A stretch of DNA of 64,000 nt from Candidatus Saccharimonadota bacterium (lineage in GTDB: Bacteria > Patescibacteriota > Saccharimonadia > Saccharimonadales > Saccharimonadaceae), in contig JAFXGL010000014.1 in assembly GCA_017513185.1 (NCBI GenBank), forward strand, positions 1 through 64,000, read 5' to 3'. The position numbers were made by a program, and so were the translations under genes. A model generated the notes under the pieces. The model saw only the letters and a list, made by a program, of their open reading frames with translations, was not told the origin of the DNA and ran no database searches. Of the stretch, positions 7,846 to 16,831 are shown in pieces; the stretch's first letter is position 1; the number at the start of each line of letters is the position of its first letter.

Positions 7846-8802
7846 ATGGATCAAGAAAAAGATGACTTGCTCCTTGAGCCGATGGAACCGGATGCACTCG
7901 ATCTAGCGGACGAGGAAGAATTTTCTGACGAAGACCTTGCGATAACGGTTGATAATGTTGATGCGTTTGCGGATGATTCCGTGCGTTTGTATTTGCGCGA
8001 GATTGGTAAAATCCCGCTACTTTCTAATGAGGAAGAAGCGGAGCTCGCGAAGGAGATTGTGGAGGGGAACAAGAAGGCGAAGGACAAGATGGTAGAGGCG
8101 AATATGCGCCTGGTGGTGTCGATTGCAAAAAGATACTCGGGTAGAGGTTTGGATTTTCTAGATTTGATTCAGGAGGGGAATACTGGTTTACTGCGCGCGG
8201 TGGAGAAGTTTGACCCAGAGAAAGGGTTTAAGTTTTCTACTTATGCGACATGGTGGATTCGTCAGGCGATTACGCGGGCGATTGCCGACCAAGCTAGGAC
8301 GATTCGTATTCCGGTGCACATGGTAGAGACCATTAACAAAGTTTTGCGTACGACTAGGAAGTTAACGACAGAGCTAAATCGTGAGCCGACTACGGAAGAG
8401 ATTGCAAAAGAGTTGGATATGGAAGTAGACAAAGTGGAATATGTGATGCGGATTAAGCAGGATATTGCCTCTTTGGATGCTTCGGTGGGGCGAGACGGTG
8501 ATGATGAAGATTCGGTGTTGGGCGATTTTGTGGAAGATGAGGAGCGAGTGTCGCCGGAAGATTCGGCGGCGAACCAGATTTTGAAGGAGCAGCTAGCTTC
8601 GATTATTTCTACGCTTTCTGATCGCGAGCAAAAGATTATCAAGATGCGGTTTGGGATTGGTGGGGAGCGGCCACATACTTTGGAAGAAGTGGGTTATGAA
8701 TTTTCTGTGACGAGGGAACGTATTCGCCAGATTGAGGCGAAGGCGTTGTCGAAGCTCCGGAAGCATAAAGATACGAAAAAGTTACATGAATATTTAAGGT
8801 AA
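7846..8802 (+). CDS. rpoD: Primary sigma factor, sigma-70 family
   Basis: The housekeeping sigma factor that directs RNA polymerase to promoters; 318 residues, short for RpoD because region 1.1 is replaced by an acidic N-terminus of about 45 residues. Region 1.2 is [16 protein letters not shown]. Region 2 contains [34 protein letters not shown] and [17 protein letters not shown], the -10 recognition helix. Region 3 has [12 protein letters not shown]. Region 4 has the helix-turn-helix [28 protein letters not shown] for the -35. The extended -10 sites seen across this window fit its region 2.4/3.0. Confidence 0.95.
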   Translation: MDQEKDDLLLEPMEPDALDLADEEEFSDEDLAITVDNVDAFADDSVRLYLREIGKIPLLSNEEEAELAKEIVEGNKKAKDKMVEANMRLVVSIAKRYSGRGLDFLDLIQEGNTGLLRAVEKFDPEKGFKFSTYATWWIRQAITRAIADQARTIRIPVHMVETINKVLRTTRKLTTELNREPTTEEIAKELDMEVDKVEYVMRIKQDIASLDASVGRDGDDEDSVLGDFVEDEERVSPEDSAANQILKEQLASIISTLSDREQKIIKMRFGIGGERPHTLEEVGYEFSVTRERIRQIEAKALSKLRKHKDTKKLHEYLR

Positions 8803-8817
8803 TAAGGTAGGAGGAGT

Positions 8818-9117
8818 ATGCTAGAGACTTTAAGGATATTTGCGGAAGAATGTAGCGGTGGTGTGCAGACGGCATTGTTTGGTTGCTATAAGGACGGGAT
8901 TTGGGGGATTTTGGAGCTAGTGATTGATGTGATGACGGTCGGGATTGGCGCTGCGGCGGTGCTAGGGATTGTGATTTCTGGGATTCAGTATATGACGGCG
9001 AGTGGAGACCCGGCAGCGATGACGAAGGCGAAGCGTAGGCTAGTTGAGATTGTGATTGGGATTTTGGCGTACGGGGTCTTTTACGTATTCTTCAAGTGGC
9101 TAATTCCTAACTTTTAG
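8818..9117 (+). CDS. TrbC/VirB2-like small membrane protein
   Basis: A 99-residue protein with two hydrophobic helices (about residues 33-58 and 76-95) joined by a short loop that reads GIQYMTASGDPAAMTKAKRRL. That loop motif is typical of TrbC/VirB2-type pilin subunits and of short pilin-like proteins common in CPR genomes. Cysteines at positions 12 and 23 flank an N-terminal segment. ATG follows TAGGAGGAGT, a strong ribosome binding site 16 nt after rpoD. No VirB4 or other type IV secretion gene is in the window, so its partner system is unknown. Confidence 0.65.
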   Translation: MLETLRIFAEECSGGVQTALFGCYKDGIWGILELVIDVMTVGIGAAAVLGIVISGIQYMTASGDPAAMTKAKRRLVEIVIGILAYGVFYVFFKWLIPNF

Positions 9118-9125
9118 GGGGTTTT

Positions 9126-10043
9126 GTGAAAAGGTTGGTGATAGTGTATAGCACGCGGTCGACGCGGTTTGATGAGGTAGAGAAAAAAGTGATTGAGAAG
9201 GCGCGGAAGCTAGCGGGTTGGATGATATGTAAGTTTGAGGTGCAAGAAGTGCCGGTACGAGAGAACGCAGCGAAGCTGGCGAAGATTCTCCGAAAGGATG
9301 ATTTGGTTTTGAGCGCCGGTGGGGACGGAACGGCGACGATGTGCCTAAACGCGATTATGAAGTCGGGCGTGGTGGCGACGCTGGCGGTGATGCCGTTTGG
9401 GAATTTTAACGATTATGTGGAAAGTTTGGGGGAGATGAGCTTGGCGAGACTAACGCGGAGGTTTGAAGAGGGAAGATGGTCGGAGTTTTATCCGATGGAA
9501 GTGAAAGTAAACGAGAAGCATTATGGGTATGCGGGGATGTATTTTACGGTGGGGTTGATGGCGGAAGCTGAGAGGACGTTTAAGGACCCGAAGGTGCGAG
9601 CAAAATTGGTGAGGGCGCGGAATCGGATGAGCTTTTCTGCGAGAAAGTTGTTTGGTTGGTATCTTAAGAATAAGCGTAGGAAGGATTTTTTGCCGGCAGA
9701 CTTGAAGATAAATGGTAAAAATGTTGTAAATTTGACAACAGATTATGTGGCAATGAATGGAAAGAGTATGGCAGGGGTGGTGCCGGGAGCGGGGTGGTTT
9801 GATGAGGCTGGGGTGTTTTGGAGTGGAACGATGCGGAATCGGAGCTTTTGGCGAATGTTTGCGAAGTTCGTGAAGGCGACGGAGGGAGAATTGCCGGGTG
9901 GGGAGACTAGTTGTGATGTGCTAGAATTTGCGAAACCTTGCAAGCTGTTTGTACATGCGGAAGGGGAGGGCGAAGAACTGAAGGACGTATCTAAAATTGA
10001 AATTAAGAAAAATGGGAAAGCCTTGAGAGTAATAAGAGTATAG
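9126..10043 (+). CDS. Diacylglycerol/lipid kinase family protein
   Basis: A 305-residue member of the DAGK/YegS/BmrU family, which phosphorylates lipid substrates with ATP. The catalytic domain shows DDLVLSAGGDGTATMCLNA (the GGDGT nucleotide-binding motif, near residues 58-76) and MPFGNFNDYVESLG, the counterpart of the usual P-x-GTxND segment; Thr is replaced by Phe. Start is GTG at 9126 after TAGGGGGTTTT. The substrate cannot be told; isoprenoid or glycerolipid phosphorylation are both possible. Confidence 0.75.
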   Translation: MKRLVIVYSTRSTRFDEVEKKVIEKARKLAGWMICKFEVQEVPVRENAAKLAKILRKDDLVLSAGGDGTATMCLNAIMKSGVVATLAVMPFGNFNDYVESLGEMSLARLTRRFEEGRWSEFYPMEVKVNEKHYGYAGMYFTVGLMAEAERTFKDPKVRAKLVRARNRMSFSARKLFGWYLKNKRRKDFLPADLKINGKNVVNLTTDYVAMNGKSMAGVVPGAGWFDEAGVFWSGTMRNRSFWRMFAKFVKATEGELPGGETSCDVLEFAKPCKLFVHAEGEGEELKDVSKIEIKKNGKALRVIRV

Positions 10044-10073
10044 AGTATAATGGGGGAAAGTAAAGGAGGTTTT

Positions 10074-10652
10074 GTGAGCAAGGAAGATAGAGACGTAAAG
10101 ATTCTCGCGGTAGTGGGGATGAGCGGGAGTGGGAAGAGCGTGGCGGTGGACCATTTGACGAGCCTTGGGTATCCGAAGGTGTATTTTGGCGGGATGATTT
10201 ATAAAGAGATGGAACGACGAGGAATTGAACGGACGCCGGATGGGGAGAGCGAGAAACATTTCCGCGAGATGATTCGGGAGACGGAGGGGAAGGATTGGGT
10301 AGTGAAACAAGTGATTGAAGAGACGAAGAATTTGATTGCGGCAGGGCAAAAGCGAATTGTGCTGGACGGGGTGTATTCGTGGACGGAATATGTGACGCTG
10401 AAAAAAGAGTTTCCGGGGGAGATGATTTTCTTGGCGCTGGTGTTGCCGAAGAAGCTGCGTTATAAGCGCGTGGCGGCGCGGCCGGAACGACCGTTTAACC
10501 ATAATGAGATTATGGAGAGGGATAGGTCGGAGATTGAAAACTTGGAGAAAGGTGGGCCGATAGCGGCGGCAGATTACTATATACTAAATACCGGGACGAT
10601 TGAGGAGACGAACGCGAAGCTAGATGAAATCTTGAAAGAAGTGGAGTTTTAG
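10074..10652 (+). CDS. P-loop kinase, dephospho-CoA kinase/UPF0200-like
   Basis: A 192-residue P-loop NTPase. Walker A is VGMSGSGKS near residues 11-19; later GGMIYKEMERRGI and the LVLPKKLRYKRVAARPERPF lid segment resemble the UPF0200/AAA_18 nucleoside kinase family and, more loosely, dephospho-CoA kinase. An ATG at 10050 is in frame, but it lies inside a TATAAT sequence; GTG at 10074 follows AAAGGAGG with good spacing and is preferred. The stop is immediately followed by polA. The substrate is uncertain. Confidence 0.65.
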   Translation: MSKEDRDVKILAVVGMSGSGKSVAVDHLTSLGYPKVYFGGMIYKEMERRGIERTPDGESEKHFREMIRETEGKDWVVKQVIEETKNLIAAGQKRIVLDGVYSWTEYVTLKKEFPGEMIFLALVLPKKLRYKRVAARPERPFNHNEIMERDRSEIENLEKGGPIAAADYYILNTGTIEETNAKLDEILKEVEF

Positions 10653-13019
10653 ATGAAAAGGCTGGTCGTAATCGACGGGAAGTCGGTGTTTTATCGGGGG
10701 TATTATGCGATGGGGGCTTTGAGTACTTCTGACGGGACGCCGACGGGGGGCGTGTATGGATTTGCGGCGATTGCGATGGAGCTAGTGAAGAAGCTTTCTC
10801 CCGACAAGGTGGTGGTAGCGTGGGATAAGGCGAAAACGTCAGTATCTAAACGCGTGGCGATTTATCCGGAGTATAAAGCCGGGCGGAAGAAGCCGCCGGA
10901 AGATTTTTTTGCACAGATACCACTGTTGCGTGAGTTGGTGGAGGCGCTGGGGTGGTCATTTATTGAGCTAGATGGGTATGAGGCGGATGACATTATTGGT
11001 TCGTTTGGAAAAAAGGTAGACGAAGCTGGTGACTGGGAGATGTTTATTATTTCTTCTGACCTGGATATGCTGCAGGTGGTGGATGAGAATGTGAAGATGT
11101 GCCGGCTGATGAAGGGGTTTTCTGAGCTGGAGGAAATCGACGTTAAAGCAGTGGAAGAGAAGTATGGAATAAAGAAGGACCAGTTTTTGGACTTGAAGGC
11201 TTTGAAGGGGGATACGTCGGATAACATTCCAGGAGTGCCGGGAATTGGTGAGAAGGGGGCGGTGAAGTTACTGAATGAGTATGAGAGTTTAGACGGCATA
11301 TATAATAGTATAGACAAAATTACGGGTAGTACGCAGAAGAAGCTAGTGGAGGGGAAGGAGTCGGCGTATATGTCATATGCTTTAGCAAAAATAATGGTTG
11401 ACGCTCCGATTTCTTTGGATGAGGTGCCGGATTTATATATTGATAAGGAAAAAGTTTTAGGTGCATTGAAAAAGTTAGAATTTAATAGTTTGGTGAGAAA
11501 ATATAGCAAGGATTTGGGAAATGTGGAAACGAGAGAAGAAGCGAAGGAAGAGAAGGTGGTGGATGCTCCGCTTCCAGAGGATGTGATTTTTAGCTTTGAT
11601 GTGAAGGGACTGATGCATCGAGATGCAAGGGTGGCGGAGAAGATTCTGGAAGGTGTGGAGTTTTATGATCTGGGACAGGGAAGGTTTTTGCTGAATCCGC
11701 TGGAGCGAAAGACAGAAGAGCAGACGTCGCTATTTGCGGACGATCCAGAGGAGATGCGCGCGGAATATAATCGGCAAAAGGCGGAGTATGAGAAGCACCC
11801 GAAGCTAAAGAAAGTGTTGACGGAGCTAGACCTGCCACTGGTGCCGGTGCTCTATAAGATTGAAGAGCGGGGGATGAAGATTGACAAGGCGTATTTTGCG
11901 AAGCTAAAGACAGAGTATGAGGGGTACGTGGGGCGGCTAGCGACAGAAGTATATATGCTGGCCGGGGTAGAGTTTAACTTGAACTCGCCGATGCAGCTCT
12001 CGGAGATTTTGTTTGGTAAGCTGGGGCTACCGGCGAAGGGAATTAAAAAGACGCAGAAGGGGTATTCGACGGGGGCGAAGGAGCTGGAGAAGCTGAAGCC
12101 GTTACATCCGATTATTCCGAAGTTGATGGAGTATCGCGAAGCGTCGAAACTTTTGTCGACTTATATTTTGCCACTGCCGCAGCTGGCGGACGAGCACGAT
12201 AGAGTACATACAACCTTTACGCAGAATGTGACGGCGACGGGGCGGCTGTCGAGTATGAGCCCGAATCTGCAGAACATTCCGACGCGGACGGAGGAGGGAC
12301 GGAAGATTCGCGAGGGGTTTGTGGCGGATGACGGCAGAGTGCTGGTGTCGGCGGATTATGCGCAGTTTGAACTGAGGCTGGCGGCGGCGATGAGCGGGGA
12401 CGCGGCATTGGTAGCTGACTTTAACAAGGGGGTGGACATCCATACGAAGACGGCGGCGGAAGTGTATAAGATTCCGATGGAAGAAGTGACAAAGGACCAG
12501 CGGAGACTAGCGAAGGTGGTGAACTTTGGGATTATTTATGGGATGAGTGCGAAGGGGCTAGCGGATGCGACGGGGATGAGTTTGACGGAGGCGCAGGAGT
12601 TTGAGCGGCAGTATTTTGAGCTGAGGAAGCCGATTGCGGAGAAGCTGAAGTCGTATTTGGATCAGGCGCGGACTAAGGGGTATGTGGAGACGTTGTTTGG
12701 GCGAAGGCGACCGACGCCGGACGTGAGAGCTGCGAATTTCTTAGTGCGGGCGGGGGCGGAGCGAGCGGCGCAGAATATGCCGATACAGGGGACGGAAGCG
12801 GATTTGATGAAGCTGGCGATGATACGGTTAGACCGTAAGCTCCCGAAGGGGGCGGAGATGATTATGCAAGTGCATGATTCGATTATGGTGGAGTGCGAGC
12901 CGAGCCTGGTGCCGGAAGTGAAGAAAGTGATGAAGGAGGTGATGGAGGGAGTGTGCCCGGAGCTACCAGTGCGACTAGTGGTCGATGTTGAGGAGGGGCG
13001 GAGGTGGAGCGAAGTCTAA
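10653..13019 (+). CDS. polA: DNA polymerase I, no recognisable proofreading domain
   Basis: Repair and Okazaki-fragment polymerase, 788 residues. The N-terminal 5'-3' FEN-type nuclease starts VVIDGKSVFYRGYYA and contains GYEADDIIG and LKGDTSDNIPGVPGIGEKGA. The middle is short, with no 3'-5' DEDD exonuclease motifs visible between about residues 300 and 370. The polymerase domain has motif A ADYAQFELRLAAAMS near 567, motif B DQRRLAKVVNFGIIYGMS and motif C QVHDSIMVE near 740. ATG directly follows the TAG of the upstream kinase gene. Loss of proofreading is common in small genomes. Confidence 0.95.
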   Translation: MKRLVVIDGKSVFYRGYYAMGALSTSDGTPTGGVYGFAAIAMELVKKLSPDKVVVAWDKAKTSVSKRVAIYPEYKAGRKKPPEDFFAQIPLLRELVEALGWSFIELDGYEADDIIGSFGKKVDEAGDWEMFIISSDLDMLQVVDENVKMCRLMKGFSELEEIDVKAVEEKYGIKKDQFLDLKALKGDTSDNIPGVPGIGEKGAVKLLNEYESLDGIYNSIDKITGSTQKKLVEGKESAYMSYALAKIMVDAPISLDEVPDLYIDKEKVLGALKKLEFNSLVRKYSKDLGNVETREEAKEEKVVDAPLPEDVIFSFDVKGLMHRDARVAEKILEGVEFYDLGQGRFLLNPLERKTEEQTSLFADDPEEMRAEYNRQKAEYEKHPKLKKVLTELDLPLVPVLYKIEERGMKIDKAYFAKLKTEYEGYVGRLATEVYMLAGVEFNLNSPMQLSEILFGKLGLPAKGIKKTQKGYSTGAKELEKLKPLHPIIPKLMEYREASKLLSTYILPLPQLADEHDRVHTTFTQNVTATGRLSSMSPNLQNIPTRTEEGRKIREGFVADDGRVLVSADYAQFELRLAAAMSGDAALVADFNKGVDIHTKTAAEVYKIPMEEVTKDQRRLAKVVNFGIIYGMSAKGLADATGMSLTEAQEFERQYFELRKPIAEKLKSYLDQARTKGYVETLFGRRRPTPDVRAANFLVRAGAERAAQNMPIQGTEADLMKLAMIRLDRKLPKGAEMIMQVHDSIMVECEPSLVPEVKKVMKEVMEGVCPELPVRLVVDVEEGRRWSEV

Positions 13020-13027
13020 AGTGAACT

Positions 13028-13093
13028 TGTTCCAAAATGGAACATGTGCAAGAAATGCACAGGTTCATATGTGCAAAAAATGCACATATGAAC
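13028..13093. promoter_or_regulatory. Three tandem palindromes upstream of the RhuM gene
   Basis: TGTTCC-AAAAT-GGAACA (13028-13044), TGTGCA-agaaa-TGCACA (13045-13061) and GTTCATATGTGCA-aaaaa-TGCACATATGAAC (13063-13093, 13-bp arms). They sit directly upstream of the gene at 13125 and share TGTGCA/GTTC half-sites. They could be operators bound by its N-terminal DNA-binding domain, or RNA hairpins. No clear -10 box lies downstream of them. Confidence 0.6.
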
Positions 13094-13124
13094 GATAAAG
13101 AAAAATTTAATAGTTGGAGGATTT

Positions 13125-14090
13125 ATGAAAAGTGATTTGATAAAATATGAAGTCGAAGAGGGGGAGGTAGTTTTTGATATTGATAGGGATAAAGAGACGA
13201 TTTGGGCGACACAAGAGGAAATAGCAAAATTGTTTGATGTGACGCGTGCTTCGGTGACGAGGCATTTAAAGAACATTTTTGATGATGGTGAATTAGAGGA
13301 AAAAAGCATATGTTCAAAAAATGAACATATGGTCAATGGCAGGCTTTATGAACAAAAATTATATAACCTTGACGCGATTATTTCGGTGGGATATAGGGTG
13401 AATTCAAAGAAGGCAACGAAGTTCCGCGTTTGGGCGACGAGTGTGTTGAAGCGCTATGTGGTGAATGGTGCGGCGGTGAATGAGCGGAGACTGAAGGAAC
13501 TGCCGGAGGCGAAGTTGATGCAACTTGAAGGGGCGCTGAATATGGTGAAGCGGCTGATGGAGAAGCAAGAGCTGGCCGAGGGTGAGGCGAAGGGGATACT
13601 GGAGGTGATTTCTCGCTATTCTCAAGCGACGGAAAATATTAAGAAGTACGACGAAGGGGAAGTGCCGGTGGTGTTTACGAAGAGCGGGAAGTTGCGCAGG
13701 AATTTGACGATTGGCGAGGTGCGGAATTTGGCGGAGAATTTGCGAGAGCAGATGGGAGAAAGGGAAGAGTTTGGAGAGCTGAGAGACGAGGCGGAGTTTG
13801 AGAAGTTCCTAGCGAGTCTGGAAGGTGATGAAGCGGGGAAGAGTGTGGCGGAGAAGGCGGCGAGGCTACTGTATTATGTGGTGAAAAGCGAGCCGTTTAG
13901 GGCGGGGAATTGGCAGATAGGAGCGCTAGTCTTTATTTATTTTTTGACGATAAATGATTGTCAGTTGTCGGAGAGCGGGGAGACGAAGATTTCTGACCGA
14001 GCGCTGACGGCGATAGTGCTGTTGATTGCGGAGAGTGAGAAGTCTGAAGAAGAGTTAATGACGGGGTTGGTGGCAAAATTATTAGAATAA
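13125..14090 (+). CDS. RhuM family protein fused to a degenerate Doc/Fic-like domain
   Basis: A 321-residue protein. The N-terminal part (ETIWATQEEIAKLFDVTRASVTRHLKNIF, later YNLDAIISVGYRV and FRVWATSVLKRYV) is the RhuM/virulence-protein family with a helix-turn-helix-like segment. The C-terminal part resembles Doc/Fic: VVKSEPFRAGNWQIGALVFIYFL near residues 251-273 aligns with the HPFxDGNKRIG motif, but the catalytic His is Glu and the D, K and R positions are A, W and Q. AMPylation or phosphotransfer activity is therefore unlikely. ATG follows TTGGAGGATTT. Such genes are found near mobile or defence loci. Confidence 0.75.
   Translation: MKSDLIKYEVEEGEVVFDIDRDKETIWATQEEIAKLFDVTRASVTRHLKNIFDDGELEEKSICSKNEHMVNGRLYEQKLYNLDAIISVGYRVNSKKATKFRVWATSVLKRYVVNGAAVNERRLKELPEAKLMQLEGALNMVKRLMEKQELAEGEAKGILEVISRYSQATENIKKYDEGEVPVVFTKSGKLRRNLTIGEVRNLAENLREQMGEREEFGELRDEAEFEKFLASLEGDEAGKSVAEKAARLLYYVVKSEPFRAGNWQIGALVFIYFLTINDCQLSESGETKISDRALTAIVLLIAESEKSEEELMTGLVAKLLE
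13307..13331. repeat. Palindrome inside the RhuM coding region
   Basis: CATATGTTCA-aaaaa-TGAACATATG, 10-bp arms. It reuses the CATATG and GTTC half-sites and the A-tract spacer of the upstream palindromes. Confidence 0.6.
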
Positions 14091-14096
14091 AATTTG

Positions 14097-14126
14097 TTGA
14101 CAAAAGCATTTTGGGCGTGGTATTAT
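14097..14126 (+). promoter_or_regulatory. Strong sigma-70 promoter of the structured RNA
   Basis: TTGACA (14097-14102), 18-nt spacer, TATTAT (14121-14126). Transcription should start near GGGG at 14130-14133. Confidence 0.8.
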
Positions 14127-14129
14127 AGA

Positions 14130-14305
14130 GGGGTAACAGCTTGATATTGTTTCTGGAGTTATTCCAGATAACCGCACGTAAAAGATTGGTTTTTATTAAT
14201 CGTCGCGATTAAAACGGGAAAACGGCGCCATGAGGTTGCCTGACTGTTTTAGTCGCGCAAGCGGTTAGAATATCAAGCTGTTACACCCTCGTGGTGCCGT
14301 TTTTG
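14130..14305 (+). ncRNA. Highly structured RNA, possible riboswitch/leader or stand-alone RNA
   Basis: Pairings read directly: a closing helix of 15 uninterrupted base pairs (14134-14148 with 14269-14283, flanked by GGG/CCC); a hairpin 14152-14157/14163-14168; a 7-bp helix 14169-14175/14261-14267; an 11-bp helix 14205-14215/14246-14256. The loop of that last helix holds GGCGCCATGAGG (14224-14235), which can pair with CCTCGTGGTGCC (14287-14298) just before GTTTTT. That makes either a pseudoknot or a terminator that competes with the closing helix. The surface-protein gene starts 37 nt downstream. I do not recognise the RNA family. Confidence 0.65.
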
Positions 14306-14341
14306 TATATAGCCCTCGAGGTGATAAAACCAAGGAGGACT

Positions 14342-16819
14342 ATGCAAACCAAAACCAGCTTGAGGGGGATTAAAGAAAGAATTATATTACACCGCCTGCT
14401 CGGCATCTCTTGCGCGAGCTTGGCGGTGTTTTTGCTGGGATTTGTGATGGTTCCGTATTTGGTTACTGAGGCTAATGCGGCGGTGGATGTCAATTTTGAC
14501 GTGACTTGGACGCCGATTTCTCTGACTCTTGATCCGGATGTGGCCGCTACGGATGCGGGTGGTTCGATTAGTGACCTTGGTCATGGTGATGTGCTATTTG
14601 GGACGGTAATTCCATCTTCAGTGACCGCTGGTGCTACTTCCGCTGCGAACGGTAATGTAGGAACTTTGAAGATTTTGAAGAAAACTGTTGGCGTGGAAAC
14701 CACAGGTAAATATTATGCTGTTTATCTTTCAACTAATACTTCCTCCAATAATATGACAATGGTGGGTGATGCGGCTTTGTCTATACCAGCAGTGAACTCT
14801 TCGTTTAATGCTCCGAGCGTGTTTTCTACTTCTTCTTGGGGCGTGGCGGTGCCGGGGATTGAATCTACGGGTATTTATGTTGCGCCGATTTTTGCGGACA
14901 GCATTATTTATAATAGTCGGTTGAGTGAGGAGTTGACGTTTGCAAATGCAGAAAATGTGTACAAAAACGTAACTTGGGCGGCGGTGCCGGCAGTATCGGC
15001 ACCACAGCAGATTTGGAAGGCTACTACCAACAATAATCACGGTTTTGGCGGAGAATTTGGTGATGATACAAAGGATCGTTTTTCTGTATACTATGGTCTG
15101 ATGGTGAGCGATGATGTGTTAGCTGGTACTTATGAGACGAGTGTTGTTTATACGGCTTTGGCTTCATCGACGGCGTTAGACGAAGTGAGTAATAATATTT
15201 CTGCATCGCAAAACTTTGGGACTAGTGGCGAGACGATTACGTTGGCTTTTGATTTGGCGGAGAGTGCTGATACAAATTTGATTACGCAAAACAGTATTGA
15301 AGCGTATCTCGTAAAACATGCCGATATGGTAGCGGCAGGGTTTGAACCAGAGAATCTGCAAGAAGGAGAGGCTGTGGCTTGTGTGGTGACGGATTTTACG
15401 ATTGATGCAAGCAGAGCTGCAATTGATTGTACGTTGCCAACAATAGCGGAGATTGCAGATGATAGTAGCGCAATTTTGGCCTTGGAGGCAGATGAGGGGA
15501 CACTGACGACAGAAGAGCGGGCGACGTTGACAGCGGTAGCAGAAGCGGGACGGTATGACTTTTGGGTGAGAGTTAATCCTTATGATTATAATTATGTCTC
15601 CAGAGTTTCTGATGGGACGACGCTTGGAACGAGGGAAGCATTTGCATATGTGGGGCTACAAAGCATGTATAAGGTGGTGGCGGATGGTGTGGATGTAACG
15701 CATGCATATGTGACGGAGATGCAGCAAGTGACAACGCCTATTTGTAACAATACGAATATGTGGGGAAGTTATACGGGTGACAATGCGAGGATTTATGACC
15801 ATGATGGGGAAATATATGTGGATGGTGCAGCGACGGCGACGCCACTTAAGAATACGGCTGCAGAGTCGGATGCTATTGGAATGGGGACGTTTAGCCTTAA
15901 TGATAATCGTGACGGGAAGCCTTATTTGGTGCGAAGATTGGCGGATGGGAATTGTTGGATGGTGCAAAATCTCGACTTGGACTTAGAGAACTTTATCGGG
16001 TCGGAAAGACTGAATAATAAAAATACTGATTTGAATACGAAAGAGGTTTGGGATCCTGGCAAAACTATGTATGACGTAGCTCGTGCCATAGATTCTAGCG
16101 TAACAACACAGCAGACAAGCTATTTTCCGGTGGCTTCAGAAGAGAGATTGGGCGTAGAGCAGGATTATCAATTTATGCCTAAGGGTACTATTGGCTATCA
16201 GCAAAGTAGTTGGTTTTCTGATGTGGACGGCGTTAAGACGCGTGGCGAGACGGCAGAAAATACGCCATACGCAGTAATGCCAAGGAGTTACGATAATGGT
16301 TTGGACTACGTAGATGACTCGACAGTGTGGACAGACGCTTCTTATAATGTTGAACACGCAACGAAATACATAGGAAACTATTACAACTGGTATGCGGCGA
16401 CGGCTGGGGTCGGAAAATGGAGCTCATACAATGTTCACATTAATGACAGCATTTGCCCGTATGGCTGGAGGCTACCATCCGACGATGATAGCAGCGGAAG
16501 CAAGGCTATTGGTAGCTTAATGGTCGCATACCGGTTGCCAAAAGTCGTAGATGGGCGGTATGCGTTCGGAAACGGTAATAGATCTGGTATTAATGCTTCA
16601 AGGACTTTGCCGATTTCACTTGGATTTTTTGGACATTATGCTGCGGGATCAGAAACTGGGACGGAGGCACAGGGCAGTAATAGTTATTGGTGGACCAGAA
16701 GAGCCGCCTATTCTAACAAAACCGCATATACGGCGGGAATTGATAATGTGACCAATATGAGGGCCCAGTATGCTTATTCAAGATTAGGTCTTCTGCCTAT
16801 TCGTTGTGTAATTCGCTAG
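14342..16819 (+). CDS. Large exported surface protein with FISUMP-type C-terminal domain
   Basis: An 825-residue exported protein. The longer frame from 14291 is not used; ATG at 14342 follows CAAGGAGGAC. Residues 1-45 are a signal region: basic n-region, hydrophobic LAVFLLGFVMVPYL, then EANAA-V, a plausible signal peptidase I site. The middle is an Ala/Ser/Thr/Val-rich beta-type region. The C-terminal part carries DGNCWMVQNLDLDL near residue 535, NYYNWYAATAG and ICPYGWRLPS, the hallmark segments of the FISUMP (major paralogous) domain. Probably cell-wall or host-contact exposed. Expression may be governed by the RNA just upstream. Confidence 0.8.
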   Translation: MQTKTSLRGIKERIILHRLLGISCASLAVFLLGFVMVPYLVTEANAAVDVNFDVTWTPISLTLDPDVAATDAGGSISDLGHGDVLFGTVIPSSVTAGATSAANGNVGTLKILKKTVGVETTGKYYAVYLSTNTSSNNMTMVGDAALSIPAVNSSFNAPSVFSTSSWGVAVPGIESTGIYVAPIFADSIIYNSRLSEELTFANAENVYKNVTWAAVPAVSAPQQIWKATTNNNHGFGGEFGDDTKDRFSVYYGLMVSDDVLAGTYETSVVYTALASSTALDEVSNNISASQNFGTSGETITLAFDLAESADTNLITQNSIEAYLVKHADMVAAGFEPENLQEGEAVACVVTDFTIDASRAAIDCTLPTIAEIADDSSAILALEADEGTLTTEERATLTAVAEAGRYDFWVRVNPYDYNYVSRVSDGTTLGTREAFAYVGLQSMYKVVADGVDVTHAYVTEMQQVTTPICNNTNMWGSYTGDNARIYDHDGEIYVDGAATATPLKNTAAESDAIGMGTFSLNDNRDGKPYLVRRLADGNCWMVQNLDLDLENFIGSERLNNKNTDLNTKEVWDPGKTMYDVARAIDSSVTTQQTSYFPVASEERLGVEQDYQFMPKGTIGYQQSSWFSDVDGVKTRGETAENTPYAVMPRSYDNGLDYVDDSTVWTDASYNVEHATKYIGNYYNWYAATAGVGKWSSYNVHINDSICPYGWRLPSDDDSSGSKAIGSLMVAYRLPKVVDGRYAFGNGNRSGINASRTLPISLGFFGHYAAGSETGTEAQGSNSYWWTRRAAYSNKTAYTAGIDNVTNMRAQYAYSRLGLLPIRCVIR

Positions 16820-16831
16820 TACTTTGACATT

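Noticed and set aside
10050..10073. Upstream ATG start of the P-loop kinase
   Set aside because: The ATG is part of a TATAAT-like string, whereas GTG at 10074 has a full AAAGGAGG site.
14291..14341. Upstream start of the surface protein
   Set aside because: It would begin inside the structured RNA and spoil the signal peptide; ATG at 14342 has a good ribosome site.
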